From contig NZ_BJHU01000029.1 of the NCBI RefSeq assembly GCF_005405905.1, positions 83,915 to 147,914 of the forward strand: DNA of 64,000 bases, given 5' to 3'. A program made the position numbers and the translations under genes. Below the pieces are notes generated by a model. That model searched no databases. It saw only the letters and a program-made list of their open reading frames with translations, and was not told the origin of the DNA. Source of the stretch: Acidovorax sp. NB1. Lineage in GTDB: Bacteria; Pseudomonadota; Gammaproteobacteria; Burkholderiales; Burkholderiaceae_C. The first letter of the stretch is position 1. Every line of letters begins with the position of its first letter. Shown one piece after another: positions 26,732 through 35,661 of this stretch.

Positions 26732-27585
26732 CTGCATCGCCCGCATCACCCGCTATGGCCAGCCAGTGGGCCGACCCGCTGATCGTGACCGTGGCCCCCA
26801 ACGGCGCGTACAAGCAGCCCGCTGACCACCCGGCCGTGCCCATCACCCCCGCCACGCTGGCGACCACGGCCAAGGCCTGCCTGGATGCGGGCGCAACCAT
26901 GCTGCACATGCACATCCGCGATGCGCAAGGCCGCCACAGCCTGGATGTGGAGGGCTACCGCGAGGCCCAGCGCGTGGTGCGCCAGGCAGTGGGCGATGCC
27001 ATGGTCATCCAGATCACCAGCGAAGCCGCAGGCGTCTACCAGGCCCCAGCGCAGATCGCCATGGTCGAGGCTTTGCAGCCCGAGGCTGTCTCCATCGGCC
27101 TGCGCGAGGTGGACAAGCCCGAGATTGGCGAAGCCGGACTGCAGCGTTTCTTCAGCGGCCTGGCCCAGCGCCGCACCATGGTGCAGGTCATCCTGTACGA
27201 CGTGGCCGACCTGCGCCGCTGGCAGGCCTTGCGAGCCAGTGGTGTAGTGCCGGATGCACCTTGGTTTCTGCTGTTTGTGCTGGGCCGCTACAGCGCGGGC
27301 CAGACCTCCAGCCCGCGCGACCTGCTGCCATTTTTGAACGCCCATGAGGGGAACGAGCCCTGGGCCGTGTGCGCCTTCGGTGCGGCGGAGAACGCCTGCG
27401 TGGCCGCCGCTGCCGTGTTTGGCGGCCACGCCCGCGTGGGGTTTGAAAACAACCTGCTGTGCAAGGACGGCAGCGTTGCGCCCGACAACGCCGCACTGGT
27501 GCGCCAGGCGGTGCAAGCCGCGCAAGCTTTGGGCCGCCCGCTGGCCACGGCCGCCGATATCCGCCAGCGTTTTGGCGCGGGCTGA
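26728..27585 (+). CDS. beta-keto acid cleavage enzyme (BKACE, DUF849)
   Basis: 285-residue BKACE family TIM-barrel enzyme. Known members react a beta-keto acid with acetyl-CoA to give acetoacetate and a new CoA ester (for example 3-keto-5-aminohexanoate or dehydrocarnitine cleavage). Zinc ligand pattern HMHIRD (H60, H62), ITSEAAG, SIGLREVDKPEIG and the late GGHARVGFENNLLCKDG are typical. The substrate cannot be predicted from sequence; the preceding dehydrogenase suggests its substrate is a keto acid made from a hydroxy acid. The ATG overlaps the dehydrogenase TGA. Confidence 0.9.
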   Translation: MTASPASPAMASQWADPLIVTVAPNGAYKQPADHPAVPITPATLATTAKACLDAGATMLHMHIRDAQGRHSLDVEGYREAQRVVRQAVGDAMVIQITSEAAGVYQAPAQIAMVEALQPEAVSIGLREVDKPEIGEAGLQRFFSGLAQRRTMVQVILYDVADLRRWQALRASGVVPDAPWFLLFVLGRYSAGQTSSPRDLLPFLNAHEGNEPWAVCAFGAAENACVAAAAVFGGHARVGFENNLLCKDGSVAPDNAALVRQAVQAAQALGRPLATAADIRQRFGAG

Positions 27586-27653
27586 AAACACCTACCGTTC
27601 ATCAACAACAACCCGCGCCAGACGGGACGGATCCATCCCCCACAGGAGACAAC

Positions 27654-28682
27654 ATGCAACACCACCCCACGCTTTCCTCCGCGCAGCGCGCCACCCGGCG
27701 CACGCTGCTGCACGCCGCCTGCGCCGTGCCGCTGGCCTTGGGCTTGGCAGGCAAGGCCGTCGCGCAAACTGCCGCCAGCAGCTGGCCCAGCAAGACCATC
27801 CGTTTCGTGGTGCCCTACCCGCCCGGCGGACCCACCGACCTGATGGCCCGCATGCTGCAACCCGAGCTGCAAAGCCGCCTGGGCGTGCCTGTGGTGGTGG
27901 ACAACAAGGGCGGTGCCGGTGGCAACACGGGCAGCGCCGAAGTGGCCAAACAGGCCCCCGCTGACGGCCACACGCTGCTGCTGGCAGCCAGCGGGCCGAT
28001 GGCGGTGAACCCCTCGCTCTACGCGAGCATGCCGTTCAACCCTCTGACCGATCTGGCGCCGGTGATCCAGCTGTCGGCATTCCCGCTGGTGCTGGAAGTC
28101 CATCCTTCGCTGGGCGTCAAGACGTTTGCCGAGTTCCTGGCCCTGGCCAAGGCGGGCAAGCCGGTGCTGAGCTTTGCATCGGCCGGCAACGGCACACCGC
28201 AGCATCTGGCGGGCGAGCTGTTCAACACCATGGCGGGCGTGAAGATGGGCCACATTCCCTACCGGGGCGCAGGCCCGGCGCTCAACGACCTGATCGGTGG
28301 GCAGGTGAACGTGATGTTCGACATCGTCGGCAGCTCGCTGCCCCACATCCAGGCGGGCAAACTGATCCCGCTGGCGGTCACGTCCAGCGAGCGTGCCAAG
28401 GTCCTGCCCAACGTGCCCACCCTGGCCGAAGCCGGTATTGCGGGCTACCAGATCACGGGTTGGCACGGCATTGCCGTGCGCGCGGGCACCCCGCAAGCCA
28501 CCATCGACAAACTCAATGCCACCGTGAACGCGATCTTCAAGGACCCCGCCTTCCGCACCAAATGGGAAGCCATCGGCACACCGGTGGTGGCGGGCAACGC
28601 GGCCGACTTTGGTGCGCTGATCAAGGCCGATGCGCAGCGCCTGGGCAAGCTGGTGCGCGATGCGGGCGTGACGGTGGACTGA
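27654..28682 (+). CDS. Bug/TctC-family periplasmic receptor in BKACE operon
   Basis: 342 residues, twin-arginine-like signal peptide (RATRRTLLHAACAVPLALGLAG) followed by the Bug core KTIRFVVPYPPGGPTDLMAR, GVPVVVDNKGGAGGNTG, GVKMGHIPYRGAGPALNDLI and NVMFDIVGSSLPHI. It lies 68 bp after the BKACE gene behind CAGGAGAC and probably belongs to the same operon, so it likely delivers the substrate of the dehydrogenase/BKACE pair. No TctA/B permease is adjacent. Confidence 0.9.
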   Translation: MQHHPTLSSAQRATRRTLLHAACAVPLALGLAGKAVAQTAASSWPSKTIRFVVPYPPGGPTDLMARMLQPELQSRLGVPVVVDNKGGAGGNTGSAEVAKQAPADGHTLLLAASGPMAVNPSLYASMPFNPLTDLAPVIQLSAFPLVLEVHPSLGVKTFAEFLALAKAGKPVLSFASAGNGTPQHLAGELFNTMAGVKMGHIPYRGAGPALNDLIGGQVNVMFDIVGSSLPHIQAGKLIPLAVTSSERAKVLPNVPTLAEAGIAGYQITGWHGIAVRAGTPQATIDKLNATVNAIFKDPAFRTKWEAIGTPVVAGNAADFGALIKADAQRLGKLVRDAGVTVD

Positions 28683-28715
28683 CCGCCACACCGTCCCACA
28701 GCGCGCTGGCGCAGC

Positions 28716-29636
28716 TCAGTAGCCGCGCCCTGGGTTGACGATACCGGCCACGGCCTCGCCCCGCTCCAGCGCCACCATCTTGCGCGCGATCTGGGCGATG
28801 CTTTCATCGCGCAACGTGCGCGCAGAGGTGTGCGGCGTGACGGTGATGCGGGGGTGCGTCCAGAACGGGTGGCCCGCAGGCAGCGGCTCGGTGCGGAACA
28901 CATCCAGCGTGGCGCCCGCCACCTGGCCGCTGTCGATGGCGGCCAGCAAATCCTCGTCCACCAGATGCGCTCCGCGCGCCACGTTGATCACGTAAGCGCC
29001 AGGCTGCAGCCGGGCCAGCGTGTCCTTGTTGATCACGTCGGTGGTATCGGGCGTGAGGGGCAGCAAATTGACCAGCACGCGGCTCGCAGACAGAAAATCG
29101 TTGAACTGGCTCGCCCCTGCAAACGCGCGCACCCCCTCGATGGCCTTGGGGCTGCGGCTCCAGCCGTTGATCTGAAAATCAAACTGCGCCAGCGCCTTGG
29201 CCACGCGCTCGCCCAGCACGCCCAGGCCCATCACGCCGATGGGATAGTCGCTGCGCAGGCGCGGCTTGCGGTAGCCCCAGCGGCCCGCCGCCGTGTCGGC
29301 CTCGTAGCCGTCAAACTCGCGGAAGTGGCGGATGACCGCGTGGCACACGTATTCGGACATCTGCACGGCCATGCCCGCATCGTCCAGCCGCACCACCAGG
29401 GCCTGGGGCGGCAGGCGCAGCTTGAGCAACCCATCCACACCCGCACCAATATTAAACAGCGCCTTGAGTCCCAGTTGCTCGTCGATGAACTGCTGGGGCG
29501 GCGCCCAGACCACGGCGTAGTCGGCCTGCGGCGCGCCGGGTTGCCACACGGAAATCTCAGCGCCGGGCAGCGCAGCGGAAAAGCCCTGGAGCCAAGGCTC
29601 GGGCTTGGCATCGGTACAGCAAAAGGTGATTTTCAT
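28716..29636 (-). CDS. D-2-hydroxyacid dehydrogenase (GhrA-like glyoxylate/hydroxypyruvate reductase)
   Basis: 306 residues. NAD(P) domain motif GVMGLGVLGERVAKAL, then WSRSPKAIEGV (Arg-Ser after the beta strand favours NADPH), catalytic ARGAHLVDE Arg, LDVFRTEPLPAGHPFW Glu, and TPHTSARTLRDES His. This closely matches E. coli GhrA, which reduces glyoxylate and hydroxypyruvate. The ATG at 29636 is selected. Convergent with the Bug gene, 33 bp apart. Not part of the leucine operon, from which it is separated by a 162-bp gap. Confidence 0.87.
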   Translation of the reverse strand: MKITFCCTDAKPEPWLQGFSAALPGAEISVWQPGAPQADYAVVWAPPQQFIDEQLGLKALFNIGAGVDGLLKLRLPPQALVVRLDDAGMAVQMSEYVCHAVIRHFREFDGYEADTAAGRWGYRKPRLRSDYPIGVMGLGVLGERVAKALAQFDFQINGWSRSPKAIEGVRAFAGASQFNDFLSASRVLVNLLPLTPDTTDVINKDTLARLQPGAYVINVARGAHLVDEDLLAAIDSGQVAGATLDVFRTEPLPAGHPFWTHPRITVTPHTSARTLRDESIAQIARKMVALERGEAVAGIVNPGRGY

Positions 29637-29798
29637 GGGGGCCAAGCGTAGCCGCATTGGGCACTCCGCGCTGTCACGCAAGGCATCACCCCTCTTGCTC
29701 TGAGACCGTCGAAGGGCCGCCCGAAGCCGCGCCCTGGCTTTGACAAGCTCAGCCCGAAAGGATGGTGGACGCCACCCATGCGGTACCTGCGGTGGGGT

Positions 29799-31826
29799 TC
29801 AAGCCTTCTCGGCCACCACCAGCTTGAGCAGCTCTGCCCCTTCGGTCACCTGGTCGCCGGGTGCGTAGAGCAGCTCCTGCACCACACCATCCGCAGGCGC
29901 TGCAATCGTGTGCTCCATCTTCATGGCTTCCATCACCGCCAGGGGCTGGCCCTTGGCCACCGTGTCGCCCGCCTTCACGGCAAACGACACCACCTTGCCG
30001 GGCATGGGGGCCGTCAGGCGACCGCCTTCGGCTGCCACTTCGCCCGCATGGGCCAGCAGGTCGATGGCGATGATCTGCGTGGCGCCGCGCGGGGTGAACA
30101 CATGGTCTACCTCGCCCTGGGCGTACACCGCAGCGCGGGTGCGCTGGCCGGCAAACTGCAGCTCGATGCCATCGGCTTGCGCGGCAAACACCAGCGGCCC
30201 CGCCACAGCGGCTTCACCCTCGCCGACCGTCAGATGCAGGCTGCCGCCACGCTCGTAAGCCAGCCAGGCCTTGGCATGCTCGCCGCCAAACTCGAACTCG
30301 AAGCGGCGCTGCACCACGCCATGGGTGTGGAAGCCATCGCGGCGGCTGAACGGGTCCACGCCTTCGCTGGCGCGCTCGCGCAGCAGGGTCTGGGTCACGG
30401 CGGCCGCTGCGGCCAGCGGCAGGCCGACCGGCTCCTGGTGGAACAGCACGGCCTGCTCGCGCGGGATCAGCGCGGTGTCGAGCTTTGCGCTCGCAAACGC
30501 ATCGGTGCGCGCCACGCGGCGCAGGAACTGCACGTTGGTCGCCAAGCCCACGATGTGGGTCTGCGCCAGCGCTTCATCGAGCCGCGCCAGTGCCTGCGCG
30601 CGCGTGTCGCCGTGCACGATGAGCTTGGCCACCATGGAGTCGTAGAACGGGCTGATCGCATCGCCCTGGCGCACGCCGGAGTCGACGCGCACCGCGCCGC
30701 GTTCAAACGTCACGCACTCGGGCAGCGCATACACATTCAGCGCACCGGTGGCGGGCAGGAAGTTGTTGTCGGGGTTCTCGGCGCAGATGCGCGCCTCGAT
30801 GGCGTGGCCGGTGATGCGCAGGTCCTGCTGCTGCACGGGCAGCGGCTCGCCAGACGCCACACGCAGTTGCCACTCCACCAAGTCCAGGCCGGTGATGGCC
30901 TCGGTCACGGGGTGCTCCACCTGCAGGCGGGTGTTCATCTCCATGAAGTAAAACTTCATCTGGTCGGGCCGCTCGTAGCCGCCGGGTTGCTCCACGATGA
31001 ACTCCACCGTGCCCGCGCCCACATAGTTCACGGCCTTGGCGGCTGCCACGGCGGCCTCACCCATCTGTGCACGCAGCGCAGGCGTCATGCCGGGGGCGGG
31101 AGCTTCTTCCAGCACCTTCTGGTGGCGGCGCTGCACCGAGCAGTCGCGCTCGAACAGGTACACGCAGTTGCCGTGCGTGTCGCCAAACACCTGGATCTCG
31201 ATGTGGCGCGGGCGCTGCACATACTTTTCGACCAGCACCGCATCGTCACCAAAGCTGTTGATGGCCTCGCGCTTGCACGATTCGAGCGCGGCCGCGAAGT
31301 CCTCGCTCTTATCCACCGCACGCATGCCCTTGCCACCGCCACCCGCACTGGCCTTGATGAGCACGGGATAGCCAATGCGGTCGGCCTCGCGCTGCAGCAG
31401 GGCCGGGTCCTGGTCGCTGCCGTGGTAGCCAGGAACCAGCGGCACGCCGGCCTTTTCCATGAGCTGCTTGGACTCGGCCTTGAGCCCCATGTCCTTGATG
31501 GCCGAGGCGGGTGGGCCAATGAACACCAGGCCCGCCGCCGCGCAGGCGTGGGCGAAATCCTCGTTCTCGCTCAGGAAGCCGTAGCCTGGGTGGATGGCCT
31601 GCGCGCCCGTGGCCTTGGCGGCCTCGATGATGCGCTCCCAGCGCAGGTAGCTGTCCTTGGGCGCGCTGCCACCGATGTGCACGGCCTCGTCGCACACGGC
31701 GACATGTTTGGCGTTGGCGTCGGCATCGGAATACACGGCGACGGTTTTCACACCCAGGCGCTGGGCCGTGGCGGCGACGCGGCAGGCGATTTCGCCTCGG
31801 TTTGCAATGAGGATCTTGTTGAACAT
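29799..31826 (-). CDS. liuD: methylcrotonyl-CoA carboxylase alpha (biotin) subunit
   Basis: 675-residue biotin-dependent carboxylase: biotin carboxylase domain (FNKILIANRGEIACR, GGGGKGMR ATP grip, EMNTRLQVEHPVTE), central BT domain, and a C-terminal biotinyl domain with the AMKMEH lysine (K636). MCC carboxylates 3-methylcrotonyl-CoA in leucine degradation; the length, liuB/liuC neighbours and the BT domain fit MCC rather than acetyl-CoA carboxylase. The ATG at 31826 follows the DUF4126 stop by 2 bp. Last gene of the operon that begins with the acyl-CoA ligase at 39014. Confidence 0.95.
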   Translation of the reverse strand: MFNKILIANRGEIACRVAATAQRLGVKTVAVYSDADANAKHVAVCDEAVHIGGSAPKDSYLRWERIIEAAKATGAQAIHPGYGFLSENEDFAHACAAAGLVFIGPPASAIKDMGLKAESKQLMEKAGVPLVPGYHGSDQDPALLQREADRIGYPVLIKASAGGGGKGMRAVDKSEDFAAALESCKREAINSFGDDAVLVEKYVQRPRHIEIQVFGDTHGNCVYLFERDCSVQRRHQKVLEEAPAPGMTPALRAQMGEAAVAAAKAVNYVGAGTVEFIVEQPGGYERPDQMKFYFMEMNTRLQVEHPVTEAITGLDLVEWQLRVASGEPLPVQQQDLRITGHAIEARICAENPDNNFLPATGALNVYALPECVTFERGAVRVDSGVRQGDAISPFYDSMVAKLIVHGDTRAQALARLDEALAQTHIVGLATNVQFLRRVARTDAFASAKLDTALIPREQAVLFHQEPVGLPLAAAAAVTQTLLRERASEGVDPFSRRDGFHTHGVVQRRFEFEFGGEHAKAWLAYERGGSLHLTVGEGEAAVAGPLVFAAQADGIELQFAGQRTRAAVYAQGEVDHVFTPRGATQIIAIDLLAHAGEVAAEGGRLTAPMPGKVVSFAVKAGDTVAKGQPLAVMEAMKMEHTIAAPADGVVQELLYAPGDQVTEGAELLKLVVAEKA

Positions 31827-31828
31827 GT

Positions 31829-32548
31829 TTAAGCCACCTTGGCAGAACCAGAAAAGAAAGAAGACAAGCGCCGCACCACGGCGCGCAGAAACTTGAACAG
31901 CAACACCAGCAGCAGCACCGACACGGCCACCATCACCACCAGCGCCACACCAAACGCCACCGGGTACTGCGTGGCCAGCCACACCACGGCCACCACCAGG
32001 CCGTCTTCAAAGAACGACAGGCCCCAGTTGGAAAAAGGCTCGGGCGATGTGTTGACCGCCGCCCGTGTGGTCATCTTGGTGGCCAGCGCGGTGGCCGAGA
32101 GCGAGCCGCCCAACAGCCCCGCCAGCACGGCCAGTGTGGCGTTGTCGGCACCAAACACACCAAAGGCCAGGGCCGCGCCCGCAGGCACGCGGATGAAGGC
32201 GTGTACGGCGTCCCAGGCGCTGTCCACCCACGGCACCTTGTCGGCAAAAAACTCCACCAGCAGCATGAAGCCACTGACCAGCAGCACCAGCGGGTGCTGC
32301 AACACGGCCAGACCGGGCGGCAGCGGCATCCAGCCCAGCACGCCCATCATCCCCACCAGGAACACCACGGCATACAGTCGGAACCCGCTGGCCCAGCCCA
32401 GGGCGGCAGCCAATGCCAACAGGCTGGGCATATCGAGTTGGGCGGTCGCTGTGGCCGCCGCGTCGCCCACCGCGCGTGCGGTGCCACCATCCACATGCAG
32501 CCCCAGCGTGTGGAGCCACTGCACGATGTTGAACCAGAGGGTGTCCAT
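31829..32548 (-). CDS. DUF4126 integral membrane protein
   Basis: 239 residues with about five or six hydrophobic helices and the DUF4126 motifs GWASGFRLYAVVFLVGMMG, ADKVPWVDSAWDAVHAFIRVPAGA and LLGGSLSATALATKMTTRA. The C-terminal end is Arg/Lys/Ser-rich, presumably cytoplasmic. Function is unknown. It is embedded between the methylglutaconyl-CoA hydratase and the carboxylase alpha subunit of the leucine operon, with gaps of 2 and 21 bp, so it is co-transcribed with both. Whether it acts in leucine metabolism is open. Confidence 0.85.
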   Translation of the reverse strand: MDTLWFNIVQWLHTLGLHVDGGTARAVGDAAATATAQLDMPSLLALAAALGWASGFRLYAVVFLVGMMGVLGWMPLPPGLAVLQHPLVLLVSGFMLLVEFFADKVPWVDSAWDAVHAFIRVPAGAALAFGVFGADNATLAVLAGLLGGSLSATALATKMTTRAAVNTSPEPFSNWGLSFFEDGLVVAVVWLATQYPVAFGVALVVMVAVSVLLLVLLFKFLRAVVRRLSSFFSGSAKVA

Positions 32549-32569
32549 GGCGTTGCCTGTGCCGACCGA

Positions 32570-33355
32570 TCAGCCCAGCCAGTTGGGCTTGCGCTTGTTG
32601 AGGAAGGACTGCACGCCCTCCTTGCCTTCGTCACTGGCGCGGATGTCGGCAATGCCCTGCACTGTGGCGGCGATCAGGCCTGCGTTGATTTCGCGCTCGG
32701 CCACGTCGATGACCAGCTTCTTGCAGGCGCGCACGGCGCTGGGGCTGGCGCTGGTCAGTGCCTTGAGCAACTCATCGACCTTGGCATCGAGCTGGTCGGC
32801 GGCCACCACCTCATGCACAAAGCCGGTGCGCAGCGCATCAAACGCGCCGAAGCGCTCTGCCGTCAGAAAGTAGCGGTGCGCAGCCCGCGCGCCCATGGCA
32901 CGGATCACATACGGGCTGATGGTGGCAGGGATGAGACCCAGCTTCACCTCGCTCAGGCAGAAGCCTGCGGTGTCCACGGCCACGGCCATGTCGCACGCGG
33001 CCACCAGGCCCATGCCGCCTGCGTACACATCGCCCTGCACACGCGCCACCGTGGGTTTGGGACATTCATAGATCACGCGCAGCATCTCGGCCAGCTTGCC
33101 CGCATCGGCGATGTTCTCGTCACGCGTGTAGTCGGCCATGCGGCGCATCCAGTTGAGGTTGGCGCCCGCGCAGAACGCTGGGCCCTCGGCGGCCAGCACC
33201 ACGGCGCGCACATCGGGGCGGGCGCCAACGTCGGTGAAGGCGGCGGTGATTTCGGCAATGACTTCGTCGCTAAAGGCATTGCGCACCTCGGGCTGGGTGA
33301 GCGTGATGCGCGCCACCGCGCCGGTCTGGGTGATGGAAAGGTTCTGGCTGCTCAT
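32570..33355 (-). CDS. liuC: methylglutaconyl-CoA hydratase (enoyl-CoA hydratase family)
   Basis: 261 residues, crotonase fold: VVLAAEGPAFCAGANLNWM oxyanion loop, GDVYAGGMGLVAACDMAVA second oxyanion loop, SEVKLGLIPATISPYV helix. The step hydrates methylglutaconyl-CoA to HMG-CoA. It was chosen over a generic hydratase from sequence and from its position between the two carboxylase subunits. The ATG at 33355 overlaps the stop of the DinB-fold gene (ATGA), which fixes the start. Confidence 0.9.
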   Translation of the reverse strand: MSSQNLSITQTGAVARITLTQPEVRNAFSDEVIAEITAAFTDVGARPDVRAVVLAAEGPAFCAGANLNWMRRMADYTRDENIADAGKLAEMLRVIYECPKPTVARVQGDVYAGGMGLVAACDMAVAVDTAGFCLSEVKLGLIPATISPYVIRAMGARAAHRYFLTAERFGAFDALRTGFVHEVVAADQLDAKVDELLKALTSASPSAVRACKKLVIDVAEREINAGLIAATVQGIADIRASDEGKEGVQSFLNKRKPNWLG

Positions 33356-33867
33356 GGCTTGGACGGGTTTTGCAGAAAGTAGACGAGGTCCAGCTCCGGG
33401 CAAGGCTGGCCCAGCGCTGTCAGTGCGGCGGTGATCTGGCCACGGTGGTGCGTGCCGTGGTTGAACACATGCGCCAGCGTGGCCGCAAACGGCAGCGATG
33501 CCGCCGTGCCGCGCATGGTGGTGTAGTCGAGCGTGCCGCTCCAGCGCTCGGGCGAGAACGACGCAATCAGCGGCGCCCAACGGGCGGCCCCTTCGCGCAA
33601 GCGGGCATCGAGCTGCGCGCGGTCGGTCTCCAGCTCGGCATCCAGCGCCACCTTGGGCGAGATGCCTTCGGCGAAGCGCACGAACCACAGATGGTGCTCG
33701 CCCACCAGAAGGTGGTTGAGTGTGCCGTGAATGCTTTTGAAGAACAGACCCACATCGCGCCAGTAGTCATCCTCCGGCAGCCCCCGCACAGCGCCCAGCA
33801 GGCGCGCCGTGGCCCACACGTTGTAGCCTGCGAGCAGGTCGAAATGCGCGGTCCAGCCCGTGCTCAT
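33352..33867 (-). CDS. DinB-family protein
   Basis: 171-residue four-helix-bundle DinB/YfiT-type protein. Metal-binding His pattern: LNHLLVGEHHLWF near the middle and VFNHGTHHRGQI at the C-terminal end (H-x3-H type). DinB proteins are a large family of unknown or thiol-transferase function; nothing in the sequence shows a role in the leucine pathway. It overlaps the hydratase gene and the alpha/beta hydrolase gene by 4 bp each, so it is strictly in the operon. Confidence 0.85.
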   Translation of the reverse strand: MSTGWTAHFDLLAGYNVWATARLLGAVRGLPEDDYWRDVGLFFKSIHGTLNHLLVGEHHLWFVRFAEGISPKVALDAELETDRAQLDARLREGAARWAPLIASFSPERWSGTLDYTTMRGTAASLPFAATLAHVFNHGTHHRGQITAALTALGQPCPELDLVYFLQNPSKP

Positions 33868-34739
33868 GGCGCAGCACGGGTGGCCAGCACCCGGCTCCAA
33901 AAAGCATCGAGCGCAGCCAATGACTTGGCACGCGCTTCAGGGTTGCCCCCCTGGTGCACACCCTCCGGCGAGGTCCCGTTGGGCACATCCGCACGCAGGC
34001 GCACCGGGGCGGTGCCGGCAAAGCCGTGGTAGCTGTTGTCGTACACCTGCACCGTGATGTCGCCGCCACCGCCGCGCGCCTGCAGGCTGCGTGCAAAGTC
34101 CACGCAGGGCTGGGCTGGTGTCCAGTCGTCCAGGGCGCCCAGCAGCATCAGCAGCGGAGCCGCCTCCAGCACCGCCTGGCGCTTGGCCAACGGGCCACAG
34201 CCGGGGTAGAAAACGGCAGCACCGGCGATGGCGGGCTCGCCTGGCTCGGGGCGGGCGAGGCGTTGCTCCAGCAGATTCAGGGTGGTGGTCGCCCCGTTGG
34301 ACCACCCCAGCACACCGATGCGCCGCGCATCCACCTGCGGCTGGGTGGCCAGCCAGGCCAGCGCAGCGCGCGCGTCCTGCACCCGCTGGGCCACATCCAC
34401 ACCCCGCTCGCGGTAGCGCGTCTGGCAGATTTCCCGCAGGCTGCGCGAGCCAAAGCTGTCGGGCATCAGCACCGCATAACCTGCGGCGTGCAGGCGCTCG
34501 GCCGTTTCGCGGTAGCGCTCGGCCAAGCCACCCCCTTTGGTGTACAGCCCACCACAACCGTGCAATGCGAGCACCGCCGGGCGACGCTCCGGGCCCTCGG
34601 CGGGCAACCAGTGCGCGCGCAGCACCACGCCGGAGGGCAGTGGCGGGATATCCACCCGCTGCAGCGCTGGCGCTGCATGCACGGTGACCACCGTGAATAC
34701 GATGGCCATGCGCAGCAAACAACGAGAGACAAGACCCAT
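33864..34739 (-). CDS. dienelactone hydrolase-family alpha/beta hydrolase
   Basis: 291 residues with an N-terminal signal peptide or membrane anchor (VSRCLLRMAIVFTVVTVHAAP) and an alpha/beta hydrolase fold. Oxyanion ALHGCGGLY, nucleophile elbow GWSNGA (Ser), acid in GALDDWTPAQPC, and catalytic His in NSYHGFAG. The nearby Cys residues may form disulfides in the periplasm. The ATG at 34739 replaces a TTG two codons upstream. The gene overlaps the DinB gene by 4 bp. The substrate is not predictable. Confidence 0.82.
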   Translation of the reverse strand: MGLVSRCLLRMAIVFTVVTVHAAPALQRVDIPPLPSGVVLRAHWLPAEGPERRPAVLALHGCGGLYTKGGGLAERYRETAERLHAAGYAVLMPDSFGSRSLREICQTRYRERGVDVAQRVQDARAALAWLATQPQVDARRIGVLGWSNGATTTLNLLEQRLARPEPGEPAIAGAAVFYPGCGPLAKRQAVLEAAPLLMLLGALDDWTPAQPCVDFARSLQARGGGGDITVQVYDNSYHGFAGTAPVRLRADVPNGTSPEGVHQGGNPEARAKSLAALDAFWSRVLATRAAP

Positions 34740-34754
34740 GCTCAAGCGCTCCTG

Positions 34755-35642
34755 CTACTTTCGGCCACCGGTTGGCGCAAAGCCATGGCTGTCGAGAAAC
34801 TCCGACACCAGCGGCTGCCACACCTGGGGAAACTGGTTGAACAGGAGGTGTCCATCGTCCCCATGGGGCGGCACCTGCACGAATTTCGCGCTGCCACCCG
34901 CCTGCACAAAGGCAGCGTGCCACTCGCGCGGCAGCTGGCGGCCAAAGAACTGATCGTTCTCGGCATAGATCCAGAGCATCGGCACGCGGGCCTGCGCACC
35001 ATAGTCCCGGTAGACCTTCTCCAGGCGCGCGGAAGAACAGGGATTTTGTGGCCGCCCCACCGGGTCCCCCCCGGAGCCCCCCGCGAAGTTGATGGCCGCA
35101 CCCAGACCCGACGGATTCATCGCCGCGAGTGCCACGGTGGAGGCCCCGCCAAAGGACTGCCCTACGGCCAGCACGCTGTCGGGCGCCACGTCCGACCGCT
35201 GGCGTACTGCAGCCAGCACTGCCAACGACTGGTCTGCAGCGGCTGCAAAACCTGGCGCGAAGTTGCGGCTGTTGCAAGCCCCCGTGTCTTCCACATCGGG
35301 CCCACCAGACACACCATAGCCCACGCGTGTGGGCACAGCGACAACAAAGCCACGCTGCACAAAATAACGCGATGCATCGACAAAACGCGCACGCCCCAGA
35401 CGCGCACGCGCTTCAGCGCTGGTGGCACGGCCATGGTTGAGGATGGCGATGGGCGCCGGACGCGGGTTGGCATCATCGGAAAACACCGTCACACGGATGG
35501 TTTGTGCGGCCTCCTTGCCCCACGCGTCGCGCACGCGCACAGGCACGTCGATTTGCTCCTCCACCAGCCGCGCGAACGCAGCAGGGGGCAGAACCAGCAG
35601 CAGACTGGCGACGAGGCAATGCAGCAAGGCGTGGCGACGCAT
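34755..35642 (-). CDS. exported alpha/beta hydrolase
   Basis: 295 residues with a signal peptide (RRHALLHCLVASLLLVLPPAAFA) and an alpha/beta hydrolase core: PIAILNHGRATS oxyanion region, VGQSFGGASTVALA nucleophile elbow (Ser), AENDQFFG acid loop and the late GDDGHLLFNQ His. A DPVGRPQNPCSSARL loop and the Cys pair suggest a secreted enzyme. It lies 15 bp before the next hydrolase and 19 bp after the carboxylase beta stop. It is dissimilar enough from its neighbour to argue against a recent duplication. The substrate is unknown. Confidence 0.82.
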   Translation of the reverse strand: MRRHALLHCLVASLLLVLPPAAFARLVEEQIDVPVRVRDAWGKEAAQTIRVTVFSDDANPRPAPIAILNHGRATSAEARARLGRARFVDASRYFVQRGFVVAVPTRVGYGVSGGPDVEDTGACNSRNFAPGFAAAADQSLAVLAAVRQRSDVAPDSVLAVGQSFGGASTVALAAMNPSGLGAAINFAGGSGGDPVGRPQNPCSSARLEKVYRDYGAQARVPMLWIYAENDQFFGRQLPREWHAAFVQAGGSAKFVQVPPHGDDGHLLFNQFPQVWQPLVSEFLDSHGFAPTGGRK

Positions 35643-35661
35643 GGCAGGTACTCCAGGATGC

